Of a DNA stretch of 64,000 nucleotides, positions 47,446 to 58,791 are shown piece after piece. The notes under the pieces are model-generated. The model did no database searches and was not told where the DNA came from. It worked only from the letters and a program-made list of their open reading frames with translations. The position numbers and the translations under genes were made by a program. This DNA comes from Madurella fahalii (lineage: Eukaryota > Ascomycota > Sordariomycetes > Sordariales), in NCBI GenBank assembly GCA_029876055.1, contig CM056874.1:8680001-8744000 (forward strand), read 5' to 3'. Every line of letters starts with the position of its first letter. Within the stretch, counting starts at the first letter, position 1.

Positions 47446-48667
47446 GGTGGCGCGGGCAGTGATGTGGATACGGGGCTGCTGGGTTGCCGCGAGAAGCCGG
47501 CTTCGAAGAACAGCCGCGTGTTGCAGCAGCGCATTGAGTAGGCCCTCTTGTGGTGATGGGCATTGCCGGTGGCGGGAATGTTGCTGAGCTTAGGGGAGGG
47601 GGGGGGGGGAAACCAGTAGCGGGGGTCCGGACGGGAAGAACGAGGATGGGATTTCAGGATTCGAGGATGGGAATCTGGAGGCCCCACCTTCCGAGCCCCC
47701 AGCAATGTTCTGGACCTGCAGAGACCGGGCGGCCACGGGGGCTCAATAATACCAGACGCCGGGAGGGACCAGGGCATCGCTTGGAAGGTCTTGCAGCCTG
47801 TGCAGCCAGGGTACTACAGAGTAAAGCAAGTATGTACATACAGCACTCTACAGTATGTAGGATAGGGCCTGGTAGGCTGCAATTGACAAGTCGCCGCTTA
47901 TTGCTGCGTAGACTCGCACATGCTCGTGGTTGAAGGGCCAGAACGGCAGCAGCTTGGCATGGGCTTGGCAGAAGCTTGGTGGGTTACGGAAGGCCGTTAC
48001 GTTAGTATTACTGTACACTCCCCTAAAAGTTTCACCGATAGGTAGCGACCGGGGAGCAGGTCTCCTCACCCATGTCCCTGGACACCTTTTCCGAATTGCA
48101 TCCTCTAGCTCAGCATCTACTTCTCCGCACCTCATGTGGTTACGCTTCAACCAATTAAATTGTAAAATATTTGTCCCCGTCCCGTCAGACCTTCTAAAGC
48201 AGCGCCCGGCACAGCATGTCCGAATCCTCCTTCGTTACTTGGTGCACGGAATGGTAGAGGGAGATGTGGCGCAGGATTGTGAACAATAGGGTATGTATAT
48301 ATATATATAAACATTGGTCGCGATTGAGTTTGGAACCTGAGTAGGCCGATACAGAACCAAGGATCAAATAGAACTGGCGTTTATTTGTATTAGGCAAGAG
48401 TGCAAAGTCAAACTCCTCCACACCTCTGATACCCTGGGATTGACAGATTCACCGGCTACGAGGACATCACCAGGTAACAAAACGAATACTCGAGATCTAT
48501 GCCTACCCATAACCATACACTGCCGTTAACCCATTCTATCCCCCATGTAGCCGTAGCACCAACGCAAAATCAGCAAGTCCCGATCCTGCCAGGTAAACAC
48601 TCCAACCCACCGCCCAAAAACCTACCCATGCAGTATATGTATATCACCCGTGTCCCGTCATTTGCCA
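47446..48667. other. Intergenic, 1.2 kb
   Basis: wc-2 promoter and leader on one side, and the 3' end of the GH76 gene on the other. It contains a GA/G-rich stretch (47584-47610) and short TATATA sequence near 48297-48309. No gene is supported. Confidence 0.55.
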
Positions 48668-50527
48668 TCATAATTCATGCTTCGAAACCTCCCACAACGC
48701 CCTCAGCACTGCCAACCCCCCGCCCTGCGTCTCCACCGTCCTGCCCCGCCCACGGCAATTCGGATCACGGTTGTCAGCATTCCTGGTGTTACTGCCGTCC
48801 TCATCCAAAGCCTTCGGGTCTCTCTTTGCAGCAGCACCGGTACCCGAAACGCTCCCCACAAGCGGCCGCTGGCTGCCATCCTGATTCATAACTACAGGTT
48901 TCTTCTTCAGCTGCTCGACCGCTGGGCCATCGCGTCCCACCCACACCTCGTCCTGCGGCACCCCGAAATTCCGATAATCAACAACCTCCCCAATGCCGTC
49001 CCCACTAGGCGGCGATCTCTCCTCCTCCACGCTCCCCATCTCGCCCACCGTGACCCCCCGCAACAGCCCAACGGTCCACCACATGCCAAACAGCCCGCTC
49101 CCATCCCTCGTCCCCATGGCCGCCTCGGCATTATGCCTCAGCCACCCGAGATAGCTCCTGCAGCCGTCGGCATGCCACGCCCGTATCCCAGCCATCCTCT
49201 CCTCGTCCGGGGCACCAGTGGGCAAGCGAGGAGAGCGCAACGCGCCGGCGCCGCAAAACGCCGCGAAGTGGTGCATCCAGATGCCCTTGAACGTCTGCCC
49301 GTCCTGCGAGCACCTGCCCGAGACGTCGCAGGCCTCCTCTAACACGCCGGCCCTGCCCAGGCCGCGCCAGGGGGGCAGCTGGCCGGGGCGGAGGCGGCCG
49401 AGGTCGTCGACGGGCGAGTTGCGGTCCAGGTCCCAGCCGGTGGCGCGGATCACGCTGCGGACGAGCGCGTGGCCCTCGCCGAGGTACGCCTCGCGGCCCG
49501 TCGTCCGGAAGAGGCCCAGCAGGCCCGAGAGGATGACGCCCTGGTTGTACGTGTACACCATCTCGTCGCGCGCGTCGCACTTTGTATTGTTGCTGTCGCC
49601 CGGCTTGTACCCCGAGATGTGGAAGCCGTCGGCGTACAGGCCCGCCGAGTTGGTCATGTTCGACGACGCGAGCCACTCGTGCGCCGCGCGGGCCGCTCGG
49701 CAGAATATGGGGTCGTGGGCGCGCCATTCCGTCTTCAGAGAGCGATGGGACGGTCCCGTGGTGTTGGGGTCAGAAGATCCCGCGCCGAACGGGGAGGTGT
49801 TTGGGTCGCCCGGGAAATGGAGGTACATGCCGATCGAGGCAGAGATGAATAGTTGGTTAGTGATGGCGTTCTTGTACGGCGTCAGGCGCGGATTCCATAT
49901 CATGCCTCCTCCGCAGAGCTTGGTATCCCACCCCTTGGCTGCCAGCTCCCAGAATATTCGGGCACGGTGGGCAAACGCAGGGATCCAGCGGTTTCCATAC
50001 CATGACTCGTCCCCGAATGTTCTAGCTTCCCTTGTTTCTACGAGGGTGCTATGGTCATCGATGAACTGGATAGCCTCGAGCCAACCCAGTACAACCCAGA
50101 GCATGTCGTCGTACGCCTGGTTGCGGACGGCGAAAGCGTCCTGGCCAAAGTAGAAGGCGATCACGTCGGCAAAGTACCCGGAGACGGGGTCTTCATTTCC
50201 AACAGAAGAGGCGAAGAATTTACTATACCGGCCAGCCCGTTCGAAATCGGCCGAGATTGTCCGCAGGGCGGCGGCAACATGGGTCCCCATGACCGCCGCT
50301 GTCCAGTCGATTGCTTTCGGCCAAGTACCAATCCACCGCTGGAAGTAGACATCTTGCATGTCCCGCAATGCCTTGAGCATGTCGTCGTACACGTGGAATT
50401 CCCGGTAAGACGGGCGCTCGACATCGCCGTGCCGTTCGTGGCTCCACCATGCTAACAAGAACGACCCGGGAGAAGCGGCGCAGACGGCGGTGGCCGAGGC
50501 AAGGACAATGGCCCACCTAATCAACAT
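48668..50527 (-). CDS. Secreted GH76 family alpha-1,6-mannanase-like protein
   Basis: Single exon, 619 residues, from the ATG at 50527. That start was chosen because it begins a signal peptide (MLIRWAIVLASATAVCAA); an upstream in-frame Met at 50659 would bury it. The body has the alternating helix pattern of glycoside hydrolase family 76. It carries the paired catalytic-site aspartates Asp140-Asp141 in QAYDDMLWVVLGWLEAI, and family-typical blocks: CGGGMIWNP, YKNAITNQLFISASIGMYLH, YTYNQGVILSGLLGLF and GIWMHHFAAFC. Family members cleave alpha-1,6-mannan backbones; fungal Dfg5/Dcw1 relatives help attach GPI proteins to the wall. The C-terminal 130 residues are Arg/Asp/Gly-rich and disordered, with no GPI-type hydrophobic tail. 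I therefore infer a soluble secreted enzyme rather than a Dfg5 wall transglycosidase. Confidence 0.85.
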   Translation of the reverse strand: MLIRWAIVLASATAVCAASPGSFLLAWWSHERHGDVERPSYREFHVYDDMLKALRDMQDVYFQRWIGTWPKAIDWTAAVMGTHVAAALRTISADFERAGRYSKFFASSVGNEDPVSGYFADVIAFYFGQDAFAVRNQAYDDMLWVVLGWLEAIQFIDDHSTLVETREARTFGDESWYGNRWIPAFAHRARIFWELAAKGWDTKLCGGGMIWNPRLTPYKNAITNQLFISASIGMYLHFPGDPNTSPFGAGSSDPNTTGPSHRSLKTEWRAHDPIFCRAARAAHEWLASSNMTNSAGLYADGFHISGYKPGDSNNTKCDARDEMVYTYNQGVILSGLLGLFRTTGREAYLGEGHALVRSVIRATGWDLDRNSPVDDLGRLRPGQLPPWRGLGRAGVLEEACDVSGRCSQDGQTFKGIWMHHFAAFCGAGALRSPRLPTGAPDEERMAGIRAWHADGCRSYLGWLRHNAEAAMGTRDGSGLFGMWWTVGLLRGVTVGEMGSVEEERSPPSGDGIGEVVDYRNFGVPQDEVWVGRDGPAVEQLKKKPVVMNQDGSQRPLVGSVSGTGAAAKRDPKALDEDGSNTRNADNRDPNCRGRGRTVETQGGGLAVLRALWEVSKHEL

Positions 50528-51756
50528 GTTTGCTCGTCCAGAAAGTGACAGTGGTGGAGGAACCTCTTTAAACCAAGGTCCCGGTAATCCTGGCTTGTTG
50601 GTTAGAATGCGGAGCGTAGACCATCCCAGAGGGATATAAGACGAACCCTTGATAACCAAAACTGGGTGCTGGTGATAGAATCTTTAAGCACGACCACGCT
50701 ATGACCAGCCAGGGCGAGCACCGATACCGACACCAACAGTCAGGCAACACGAACTGGCCACCGGAGCTGTTACTGTTTGCCGAACTAGCACCAAACCCAT
50801 CATGCTCTCATCGTGGCCGAGCCTAGTGGATTTCTGATTGTTACAGCGGTGATCCCCCAGCGAGACAGCGGGCAGGCATAAACAAAGCAATGCTGAAATA
50901 AATGAAATTGGGGAATATGTGTCGCTCTAAAGATAGGTAAAGGCAAAGAAAATGCGAGAAAAGAGCACGAGGCTTGCCGGGGGAAAGGAAGGCTACCACA
51001 GGACTCAGCGGTCATGGGGATCTACTCGCCGAATTGTATGAACCGCCTGGTGTGCCAAGGAGCGACAGATTGCATTGGGACAGGTGTTACCGTGCCCTGG
51101 AAAGCCCCCCACCCCACCACAGGGCTCCCTCCAATTCAGGGCTCCAATTCAGGGCAGGTCAGCAATGGCGGGACACATGAGTGCCCCGCCATGCGGGGAG
51201 GCGGGCACCTGCTGCGGGAGTGTCGCATCCTCCTTAACTGGAGGGGTTTCGAGGGTTCACCGGGCATAAGCCAGAACCCGAAAAAGAAAATATGCGCTCC
51301 CCTCCTGTTGGTCTAGACTCTCCCCTATCGGATGGATGTGACTGGCGTATAACCCCATACATATCTGAGATCTTGGGTCTCACAACGTGACTCAAGAATG
51401 CTTAATGGATCGGCACGCCACGTAGTTGACCGAGTCCGTGGTCTGACGATAGAAGATGAATAGTGATGCTCCAAGAACGAAGGTATTTCGAGATGTCTGT
51501 CCGCTGGGATGACAGAATCTATGCATCAATTATAGATAGTTTAAAAACCACAGATAATAATCCCACAGCGGCGGCATCCAAAGCCTGGCCGACGAAGTAT
51601 CCAAACGCCAAGACAAAGAGCCGTAGGCCTCTCTCCCTTCTGTTAACTCCTGACGCCTTGAAGCAGATTTCCACCATTCGCGTCCCCAGCCAAAGGCATC
51701 ACCGCATCTCTACATACTCGTACCTGACGCTCTCAAGATAATGCTACAGCGCAACG
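50528..51756. other. Intergenic, 1.2 kb
   Basis: Separates the GH76 start from the adenylate kinase stop, both on the minus strand. It contains a two-copy 13-bp direct repeat of CTCCAATTCAGGG (51129-51154). No coding signal is seen. Confidence 0.55.
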
Positions 51757-52649
51757 CTACCCGGCAAACCGACGCTCAAACTCGCGGAAAAGCTTGGGCG
51801 AGATCTCGTCGCTGCTCATGCCCTCAACCTCCCACAGCACGCCCTTGCGCGCGTAATGTTCCAGCAGCGGCTCGCTGGTCTCTTGGAACTTCTTCCACCT
51901 GGTGCGATACGTCTCTTCGCTGTCGTCGGACCGGCGCACGAGCGGCTCGCCTGTGATGTCGTCGCGGCCGGGGACCTTGGGAGGATTGAACGTGGTGTTG
52001 TACACCCTCCCGGAGGGCTCGTGCACCCAGCGCCCGGATATGCGCTCCATGATGACGTCGAGCGGCGTCTTAATATTCACGGCGAGGTTGATGGGCACGA
52101 TCTCGTCGAGCCGGTCGGCTTGTGCCGCTGTGCGCGGGAATCCGTCGAGCAGGAACGAGGCGGACGGGTCTTCGGACGGCTGCGACTGCGGGTAGCCGCG
52201 GACATGGGCGGGCGACGATACGAACGCGGCTACTTCGGCTTCATTGTCGAACAACTGGCCCTCAGTAGTCATGGCGGCGGATGATGCTAGCGTCATGACA
52301 TTGCCAGAAGGGTGCCCCGAGGATATCCACCCGCGCTGGTTGAGCTCGTTGCTGATGAGTCGGAGCATGAGATCGTCCGGGACCAGCCCGCCAGACTTCA
52401 TTGTGCTCTCGACCTTGATACCTGCATCGACTTAGTTTAATTTGCTCCCTAGCGGACCTTGACAGTCGTGGCAAATTCTAGGTTGCACGCACCGAGAGGC
52501 GTCCGCTGCTTAACATTGTACCGCAGCAGATCCCCAGAGCTGATCGAAGACAGCTGCGGAAACCGCTGCAGCAGCCGTTCCGACTGCGTCCCTTTCCCTA
52601 CTCCCGGCGCCCCTACAAGGATGACTCGGGCTGCTTTGCGGAGGCGCAT
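51757..52649 (-). CDS. adk2: Adenylate kinase, ADK2/AK3-like (GTP:AMP phosphotransferase)
   Basis: Two exons: 52649-52493 and 52421-51757, with intron 52492-52422 (71 bp). They give 273 residues. The protein starts with the P-loop strand: GAPGVGKGT at residues 13-21. Next come QLSSISSGDLLR (AMP-binding), LLDGFPRTAAQADRLDE, and a long LID with GRWVHEPSGRVYNTTFNPPK and DDITGEPLVRRSDD. These are the hallmarks of long-form nucleoside monophosphate kinases, and QLSSISSGD fits the Adk2 branch of the mitochondrial matrix. An extra 30-residue Ser/Ala-rich insertion lies between the AMP-binding region and LLDGFPRT. No cleavable presequence is evident, as in yeast Adk2. An Arg-rich, presequence-like ORF upstream (52815 onward) cannot be spliced in frame. 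Confidence 0.9.
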
Positions 52650-54134
52650 AGTACGGGATTTGGGATTGGAGAATGGATACCTGCAAGGACGTGTCAAAAG
52701 GGGGTCGAGGTTGCGTTGCCAGGGACCGCCTATGTACTAAAATACGGGGACGCGTGCAAGCTGTCACTGATCCGGGTGCGGGGCAACAATCGATCGGCGC
52801 CCAGTTGAGACGCAACCGAGGACCGAGAAAGCTCCTAGAGCTGCATACTTGGCAATGTATGTACGTATAAAAGCCGGAGAATGATGAAAACCGGACCGGA
52901 GTACAAACGGGGAATGACGACGAGATACACTTTTATTCACCAATCCCCAGCAAAAAAAACACGGTTTACAAAATTGTGGGTGAAGTTTGGCACGATTTGC
53001 GTCTGGCTTCGCCTGTGGAAAAGCCGAGCTCTGACGCTGGAAAGGATTGGCGGTTTTGCCCTATTGCGTCTTTCCTCATCAAAATTCCAGCCAGGTTTTG
53101 TTGAGACACGATTCCCCAGAAGCCCCGATATCGCCCCCATTGGACCTCCGGGGAACTTGGGAATCCCGATTTGGAATCCTTCAACCCACTTCTGGAAGCC
53201 TTTCTCTTATTCTTCACAGAGCGCAAAACGCAAGGACTTGAAAAAGAGACTGAGTATAGTGACCGCTCTGTTCCTGGCTTCTAGCCTTAAAAAAGCTTGT
53301 ACCTGAACCGTCCCAAAACCATCGGCCATCAAGCGGCTGGGCACGGCCCTTAGACGAGGATGTCGAACGGGCTCATCCCTACCAGAGCCTGAGTGGCGGG
53401 AGCTGCCTCCTGTCGGGAAGAACGTGGCAATATCGACAGGTCGCAATGCACATGCAGTCTTTCACATGGAACCGATTTAGCTAAACTTGATGCCCCCGGT
53501 GTCGTGGAGCTGGTTCCGTACCAGTCCGACATGACCCGAGATGCACGTGTTCTGGTATCTTCATTTGAGTACTGAGGCTAGTGCCGGTTCTGAGGTGGCT
53601 TGACCGAATCGTCCGGGTGGGTCACGTGACAATACCTCCTAGCTGCCCCCTTGACTCGTAAGCAGGGCATATTCCGGGCGGCGGCGGGGCGGCTTTCTGG
53701 AGCCTGCCATGCCGGGCAGCGCATCGAAACGGTCGGATTTTGATGTCACCGCGCCCCTTCTGGAAGCGGCGCCGACCAACTCACCCGGCTAGATCCAGAC
53801 AACGACTCGGCTCTCTCCATTAACCTGTACAGTAGCCTACTCCATTTTTTTCTCCCTTTCCCCTTTCTTCTAGAAATATCAGCTTGCATCAGGCCACGCC
53901 GCCTTTCTGCCAATCCTGCTATTTCCGGTTTCCCTTTCGAGTTTTAGCGCCCGTTTATTGACTGTTGCTCCAGCGAATCCGCTATTCTGCATCAAACGAA
54001 CGCATCGGTGAAGCATCTCTGACCTCCAACCAAGATCCGGTGTGTTATCAAGAACGGGAAGCGGCAATTGTTTTCTCCCCCCCCCCCTCGCCATACGCTA
54101 CTAGTCCGCCCGCTGCGCTTGGACAGCCGCCTCT
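52650..54134. promoter_or_regulatory. Divergent promoter region, 1.5 kb
   Basis: Lies between the divergent adenylate kinase and LETM1 starts, both genes with mitochondrial roles. A shared regulatory region is possible but not shown. The 300 bases before the LETM1 start are pyrimidine-rich, with a C-run near 54078-54087. ORFs inside (for example 52881-53306) have no domains. Confidence 0.45.
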
Positions 54135-55837
54135 ATGAGCGCCTCGACAAGAGTGGCGCGTCGGGCGCTGGTCGTCAATCCCTTCCTGGGCACCGGTGCG
54201 TCACTTGCCCGTCCGAGCCCTATCCTTCACCTCCATGGCTAACGAGTCGCGCAGGCCGCGCTCTGCCCCGATCCGCTTTGCTTGCCACTTCGATTCATCT
54301 CAGTCGCAATGCGCACCAGCTCGGGCTTAACAGCCCGGCCACTGCCCTGCTTATCCCGATCAGGAGCCTGACTACCTCTGGCACGAGTACTCACGGAGGT
54401 CCGCCTGCGGGTCCGCCGCCGGGATTCAATCCGGAGGAGGCTAAGAAACCCCTCCCGAGGGAACCCACGAGCGCCCCGAAGCCCGCCGCAAAAGCAAAGC
54501 CCAGCGAAACGGAGGTGAAGGAATCGGCCGAAAAGACGGTGGAAGCGTCGGCCGACTCGGGAGCCTCGCTCACTCAGCTTGCTGCGCAGAAAGAAGCTGC
54601 CGCCGAGAAGACCGAGGGTGAGAAGGAGGAGAAGAAGCTGACGATCGCACAAAAGATCAAGAAGGAGGCCCAGCACTACTGGGATGGCACCAAGCTGCTG
54701 GCGGCCGAGGTCAAGATCAGCTCGCGCCTCGCGCTCAAGATGGCTGCCGGCTACGAGCTCACCCGCAGAGAGCACCGGCAGCTCAAGCGCACGGTTCAGG
54801 ATCTCGGCCGACTGGTGCCCTTCTCCGTCTTTGTCATTGTGCCGTTCGCCGAGCTGCTGCTCCCGGTGGCGCTCAAGCTCTTCCCCAACATGCTTCCCAG
54901 CACATACGAAGGACAAAAGTCCAAGGAGAAGAAGGCGTCGACGCTCCGGGCCACGCGCAGGGAGGTTAGCGACTTCCTCCGCCAGACCCTGAAGGAGACT
55001 GGTCTCCCCCTGACCCAGGCGACGACGCAAAAGGAGGAGTTTACCAACTTCTTCCGGAAGCTCCGCGCTACCGGGGAGACGCCCACGGATGAAGACGTCA
55101 TCAAGGTGTGCAAGATCTTCAAGGACGATCTCACGCTCGACAACCTGTCGCGCCCCCAGCTCGTGTCTATGTGCAAGTATCTCAACCTGAACACGTTCGG
55201 AACCGACATGATGCTCCGCTACCAGATCCGCCACCGCATGCGGCAGATCAAGCGGGATGACCGCGCCATTAGCTACGAGGGCGTCGACAGCCTCTCGGTA
55301 TCGGAACTCCAGATGGCCTGCGCTAGCCGCGGCATCAAGAGCCACGGCGTGTCGCCGGCTAGGTTACGCGAGGATCTCCAGACCTGGCTGGACCTGCGGC
55401 TCCGCGACGGTGTACCGTCGACGCTGCTCGTACTCAGCAACGCTTACATGTACGGCCAGACGCCGTCGGACGAGGGTGTCTCGAGCCAGATCGCGGCGCT
55501 GACGGGCGTGCTGTCATCGATCCCCGAGGAACTCTTCCACGAGATCGAGCTGGAGGTGCACAACGCCGAAGGCGCGGCCACCAACAAGCAGCGTCTCGAG
55601 GTCCTCAAGGAGCAGCAGGAGCTGATCGACGAGGAGCTGGAACAGGACGAGGAGAACCAGAGTGCGGGCTTCGCCTCGCCGCGGGATACCGAGAATATTG
55701 ACGACAAGGAAGAGAGGCAGGCCCAGGCCGAGTCGGACGGCGTCGAAAAGGCACAAGTCAGCGAGGCGGTGGACGCTGAGAAAGACCAGCTCGACGCTGC
55801 GAGGATAGAGCAGCAGCAGAAGGCCAGCGACAAGTGA
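54135..55837 (+). CDS. mdm38: Mitochondrial LETM1/Mdm38 family protein
   Basis: Two exons: 54135-54195 and 54255-55837, with intron 54196-54254 (59 bp, GCTAAC branch site). They give 547 residues. The spliced N-terminus MSASTRVARRALVVNPFLG is a typical mitochondrial presequence; an unspliced longer ORF from 54068 reads through the intron but is less plausible. A Pro/Lys/Glu-rich linker follows. The single inner-membrane helix is at about residues 207-229, in VPFSVFVIVPFAELLLPVAL, with the family's proline pattern and the following LKLFPNMLPSTY. Next is the ribosome-binding-like LETM1 domain, with LSRPQLVSMCKYLNLNTFGT and ISYEGVDSLSVSELQMACAS. The C-terminus is a Glu/Gln-rich coiled coil. Mdm38/LETM1 supports K+/H+ exchange and membrane insertion of mitochondrially made proteins. 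It is intact. Confidence 0.94.
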
Positions 55838-56657
55838 ACAGGGGAAGGCTGCGTGTAACATTACTGCGCCATTGGCCACTTACAGTCTTTGTTTCTCTTT
55901 TGTGTGATGTTTGAGTATATTACATGGCAGAGCGATGGGGGTCCTGTAAGTATAGACAGCGCGGACGGCCAAACTGGCACCAGGGGGCTATCCAGGAGTT
56001 TGGGCTTTTTTTTTTTTTTTTTTGCGATTTTGTGTCTTCTTGGGCGGGTAGCCATAGACCACCACATCTCAATATGATAGATATCGTGGATAGCAGGTCC
56101 GAGAAGAATATTAAGTCAGACAAGGCATTTGACCGTTTCATAGTCTGCTTTCCCTGTTGACAAACCTGGATGTGTGCAGGCGTCTTTAAGTGCGTAACGG
56201 CGCATCCTTCGCCGGTAGCAAACTTGGCGTCTGGGGTGCGCAGGCAGCGAATTGCTCCTTCAAGGAACGCCGTCATAGTGCACACGAAGCTCGGCGTTAT
56301 CACCCCTGGTAACTCTTCCAGGGATTGGTCTTGCTGGAATACACGGAGCTCTAACAGGCCACTAGCAGCTCTTGAAGCTCGGCCTTTACCAACACCACAA
56401 GCTCCCCCACCATCCTACGTCAATCGTCAAAGCGAAGCTGCAGCGCCGCATCATCGTCCCACACCAAAACTCCAAGCCACCGGGAACTGATCGAGATCGA
56501 CCCAAGCGACGAGGATCCCTCTGTTCGACATCCTATCGATTTTCCAGTGCAACTCTGCTGGTTGGCGGTCATTGACTAGCAAATAACGGGCTTCTTCAAC
56601 GGTTACGCGGGCGGCGCACCCTGGTCCCGCCAGTCGAGCCCCTCGTAAGCCGACAAG
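55838..56657. other. Intergenic, 820 bp
   Basis: Lies between LETM1 and snx4, both on the plus strand. A T18 tract occurs at 56006-56023, about 170 bp after the LETM1 stop. No gene is seen. Confidence 0.55.
56006..56023. repeat. T18 homopolymer
   Basis: Run of 18 thymines about 170 bp downstream of the LETM1 stop codon, probably in or near the 3' untranslated region. Confidence 0.85.
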
Positions 56658-58198
56658 ATGGCCGTCATCGACCAGGACAACTTCTCCAACATCTCATGGC
56701 ACAGCGAGCAAAACCGGGATCCCGCAGCGCCGAGCACATCTTCCTCCCATGAACCTCCCCATAGCCCCGAGTATTCTAGGAACAGGCAAGATGATAACAG
56801 GGCGAGCGCCGACGAGAGGGGTCACGGCCCGGACCACGCCGGTGGTGAGATCCTCGAGTGCGTGGTCTCGGAGCCGCACAAGGAAAACGACGGCACCAAG
56901 GACTCATACGTTTCGTATTTGATTACTACCAACGTGGGTCTTATGCGTCTAGCTGCGTTGCGACAGACGACTCGTGGCTGACCAGCTCACCCCCACACGT
57001 ACAGACTACCTTCTCCACATTCCAGCGGCCAACAACCTCCGTCCGTCGACGCTTCACCGATTTTGTCTTCCTTTACAAGGTCCTCCTCCGCGAGTACCAG
57101 GGGTGTGCGGTCCCGCCGCTCCCGGACAAGCAGCGGATGGAGTACGTACGCGGAGACCGGTTCGGGCCGGACTTCACGGCGCGGCGGGCCTACTCGCTGC
57201 AGCGCTTCCTCTCCCGTCTCGCTCTACACCCCGTCCTACGCCGCGCGAGCATCCTGCACACCTTCCTCGAGAGCCACGACTGGAACGCAACCATGCGCAG
57301 CCGGGCCGCAAGGGGATCCCTCGGACCTGCCGGCGTAGGGAGCCCAGATGTTGGCGCCCAAGGGGGCCAAGCCGGGGGCAGCGGCGGGGTGTTCGACAGC
57401 TTCGCCGACAGCTTCATGAACGCCTTCACCAAGGTGCACAAGCCGGACCGGCGCTTCATCGAGGTCAAAGAAAAGAGTGACAAGCTCGACGAGGACCTCA
57501 ACCACGTCGAGAAGGTGGTGGCCCGCGTGGCCCGCCGCGAGACGGACCTGGAGACCGATCTCAAAGACCTCGCCGAGCAGTTCCAGAAACTCATCACGCT
57601 CGAGCCGGGCGTCGAGTCGGCCGTGCACGCGTTCGCCGCGTCGGTCGAGGACACGGCGGCCGGCCTCAAGAAGCTCAAGGACCACACGGACCAGGACTAC
57701 CTCGGGTCGCTGCGCGACATGGTGGCCTACTCGGGCGCGCTCAAGAACCTCCTCAAGGCGCGCGAGCAGAAGCAGCTCGATTACGAGCAGCTGACCGAGT
57801 ACCTCAACAAGTCGACGGCGGACCGCGACATGCTCGCGCAGGGGCACAGCTACGGCGGCGGGTCGGCGCTGGGCGGGGCGGGGGGTTTCATCCGCTCCAA
57901 GCTCGAGGACGTGCGCGGGGTCGACCACGAGCAGGCCCGGCGGGACCGGCTGCGCAAGCTGGAGCTGAGAATCGATGAGTTGACCAGGGAGGTCGAGTCG
58001 GCCCGGACCGAGGCGGACAACTTTGCTGATCAGGTCGTTAGAGAGGTCGACAGCTTCGAGTGGATCAAGCGCCTCGAGTTCAAGCGCCAGTTTGGCGGCC
58101 TGGTCGACGCCCACATCGACTTTTACGGCGGCGTCATCGACGTCTGGGAGCGCTACGTGCACGAGATGGAGAAGGAGGGCGTGGTCCTCCCGGCCTAG
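56658..58198 (+). CDS. snx4: Sorting nexin-4 (Snx4/Atg24)
   Basis: Two exons: 56658-56933 and 57005-58198, with intron 56934-57004 (71 bp). They give 489 residues. A Ser/Pro/His-rich N-tail is followed by the PX domain (about residues 64-165). It is recognisable from SYLITTN joined to TTFSTF, then RRRFTDFVFLYKVLLREY, VPPLPDKQ and SLQRFLSRLALHPVLR. The Arg/Phe set binds phosphatidylinositol-3-phosphate. A Gly-rich linker leads to FDSFADSFMNAFTKVHKPDRRF, typical of Snx4. The BAR domain is a set of long charged helices reaching the C-terminus (VVREVDSFEWIKRLEFKRQF). Snx4 recycles cargo from endosomes and vacuole and takes part in selective autophagy as a heterodimer with Snx41/42. The intron lies inside the PX domain. 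It appears complete. Confidence 0.94.
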
Positions 58199-58319
58199 GA
58201 GGCTTGGGTTGTGGCGTCGACGGTGCCTGCCGAGGACGGCTGGACGGATGTTGTTGCTTAGGGTTGTTGCTTGCTTGTTCTTGCTTGTTTGCGAGAGTTG
58301 GATGGAAGTTGTTGCATTA

Positions 58320-58340
58320 TTTTTTTTTTTTTTTTTTTTT
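58320..58340. repeat. T21 homopolymer
   Basis: Run of 21 thymines about 120 bp after the snx4 stop. Confidence 0.85.
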
Positions 58341-58423
58341 GGTGGGGCGGGCGGAGGCGGGTTGGCTTGCTAGCTTGGGTGCTCACGGAAAAAGAAAGAT
58401 ATCTCTTTCTTGTATTTTTTACT

Positions 58424-58425
<2 letters not shown>

Positions 58426-58454
<29 letters not shown>
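58426..58454. repeat. T29 homopolymer
   Basis: Run of 29 thymines, the longest in the window, about 85 bp after the previous T tract. Confidence 0.85.
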
Positions 58455-58456
<2 letters not shown>

Positions 58457-58770
58457 GCGTCTAGTGGTGATAGTGGTATGGTAGTGGCGGCGGTGGCAGC
58501 GGCGGTGGTGATTTTGCCTATAAAAGTTCTTTGTCTGCTCAGAAGGGGCTAGAAGTAGTAGCTATAAGGACAAGAAACTGCACTCTTTAAACAACAATGA
58601 AGACCAGAAGCTATTGTTATTATGGGGAGAGTGAAAACGTAAATCTAGACCTAATAGTTAACTTTTTTTAGGGTCCAAATTGCTAACTCAGTAGAGCCTA
58701 GTATAAGGGGGTTGTTCTGGAGATACATTGAGGGAGATAGATCACGATGTTATAGGTAAAATAAGCGACC

Positions 58771-58791
58771 TTTTTTTTTTTTTTTTTTTTT
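58771..58791. repeat. T21 homopolymer
   Basis: Run of 21 thymines, the third in a 470-bp interval downstream of snx4. Confidence 0.85.

Noticed and set aside
52510..52815. Possible mitochondrial presequence exon for adenylate kinase
   Set aside because: The Arg-rich N-terminus looks tempting, but the only donor (CAG/GTATCC) and nearby acceptors give a wrong phase and an intron of about 46 bp.
54068..54134. Longer N-terminus for LETM1
   Set aside because: It requires reading through a good GT-AG intron. The shorter spliced start gives a proper mitochondrial presequence.
54239..55345. 368-codon ORF on the minus strand
   Set aside because: It lies fully antisense to the LETM1 gene and shows no domain; it is a by-product of GC-rich coding sequence.
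57236..58162. 308-codon ORF on the minus strand
   Set aside because: It is antisense to the snx4 BAR region, with a leucine/valine-rich mirror composition and no family features.
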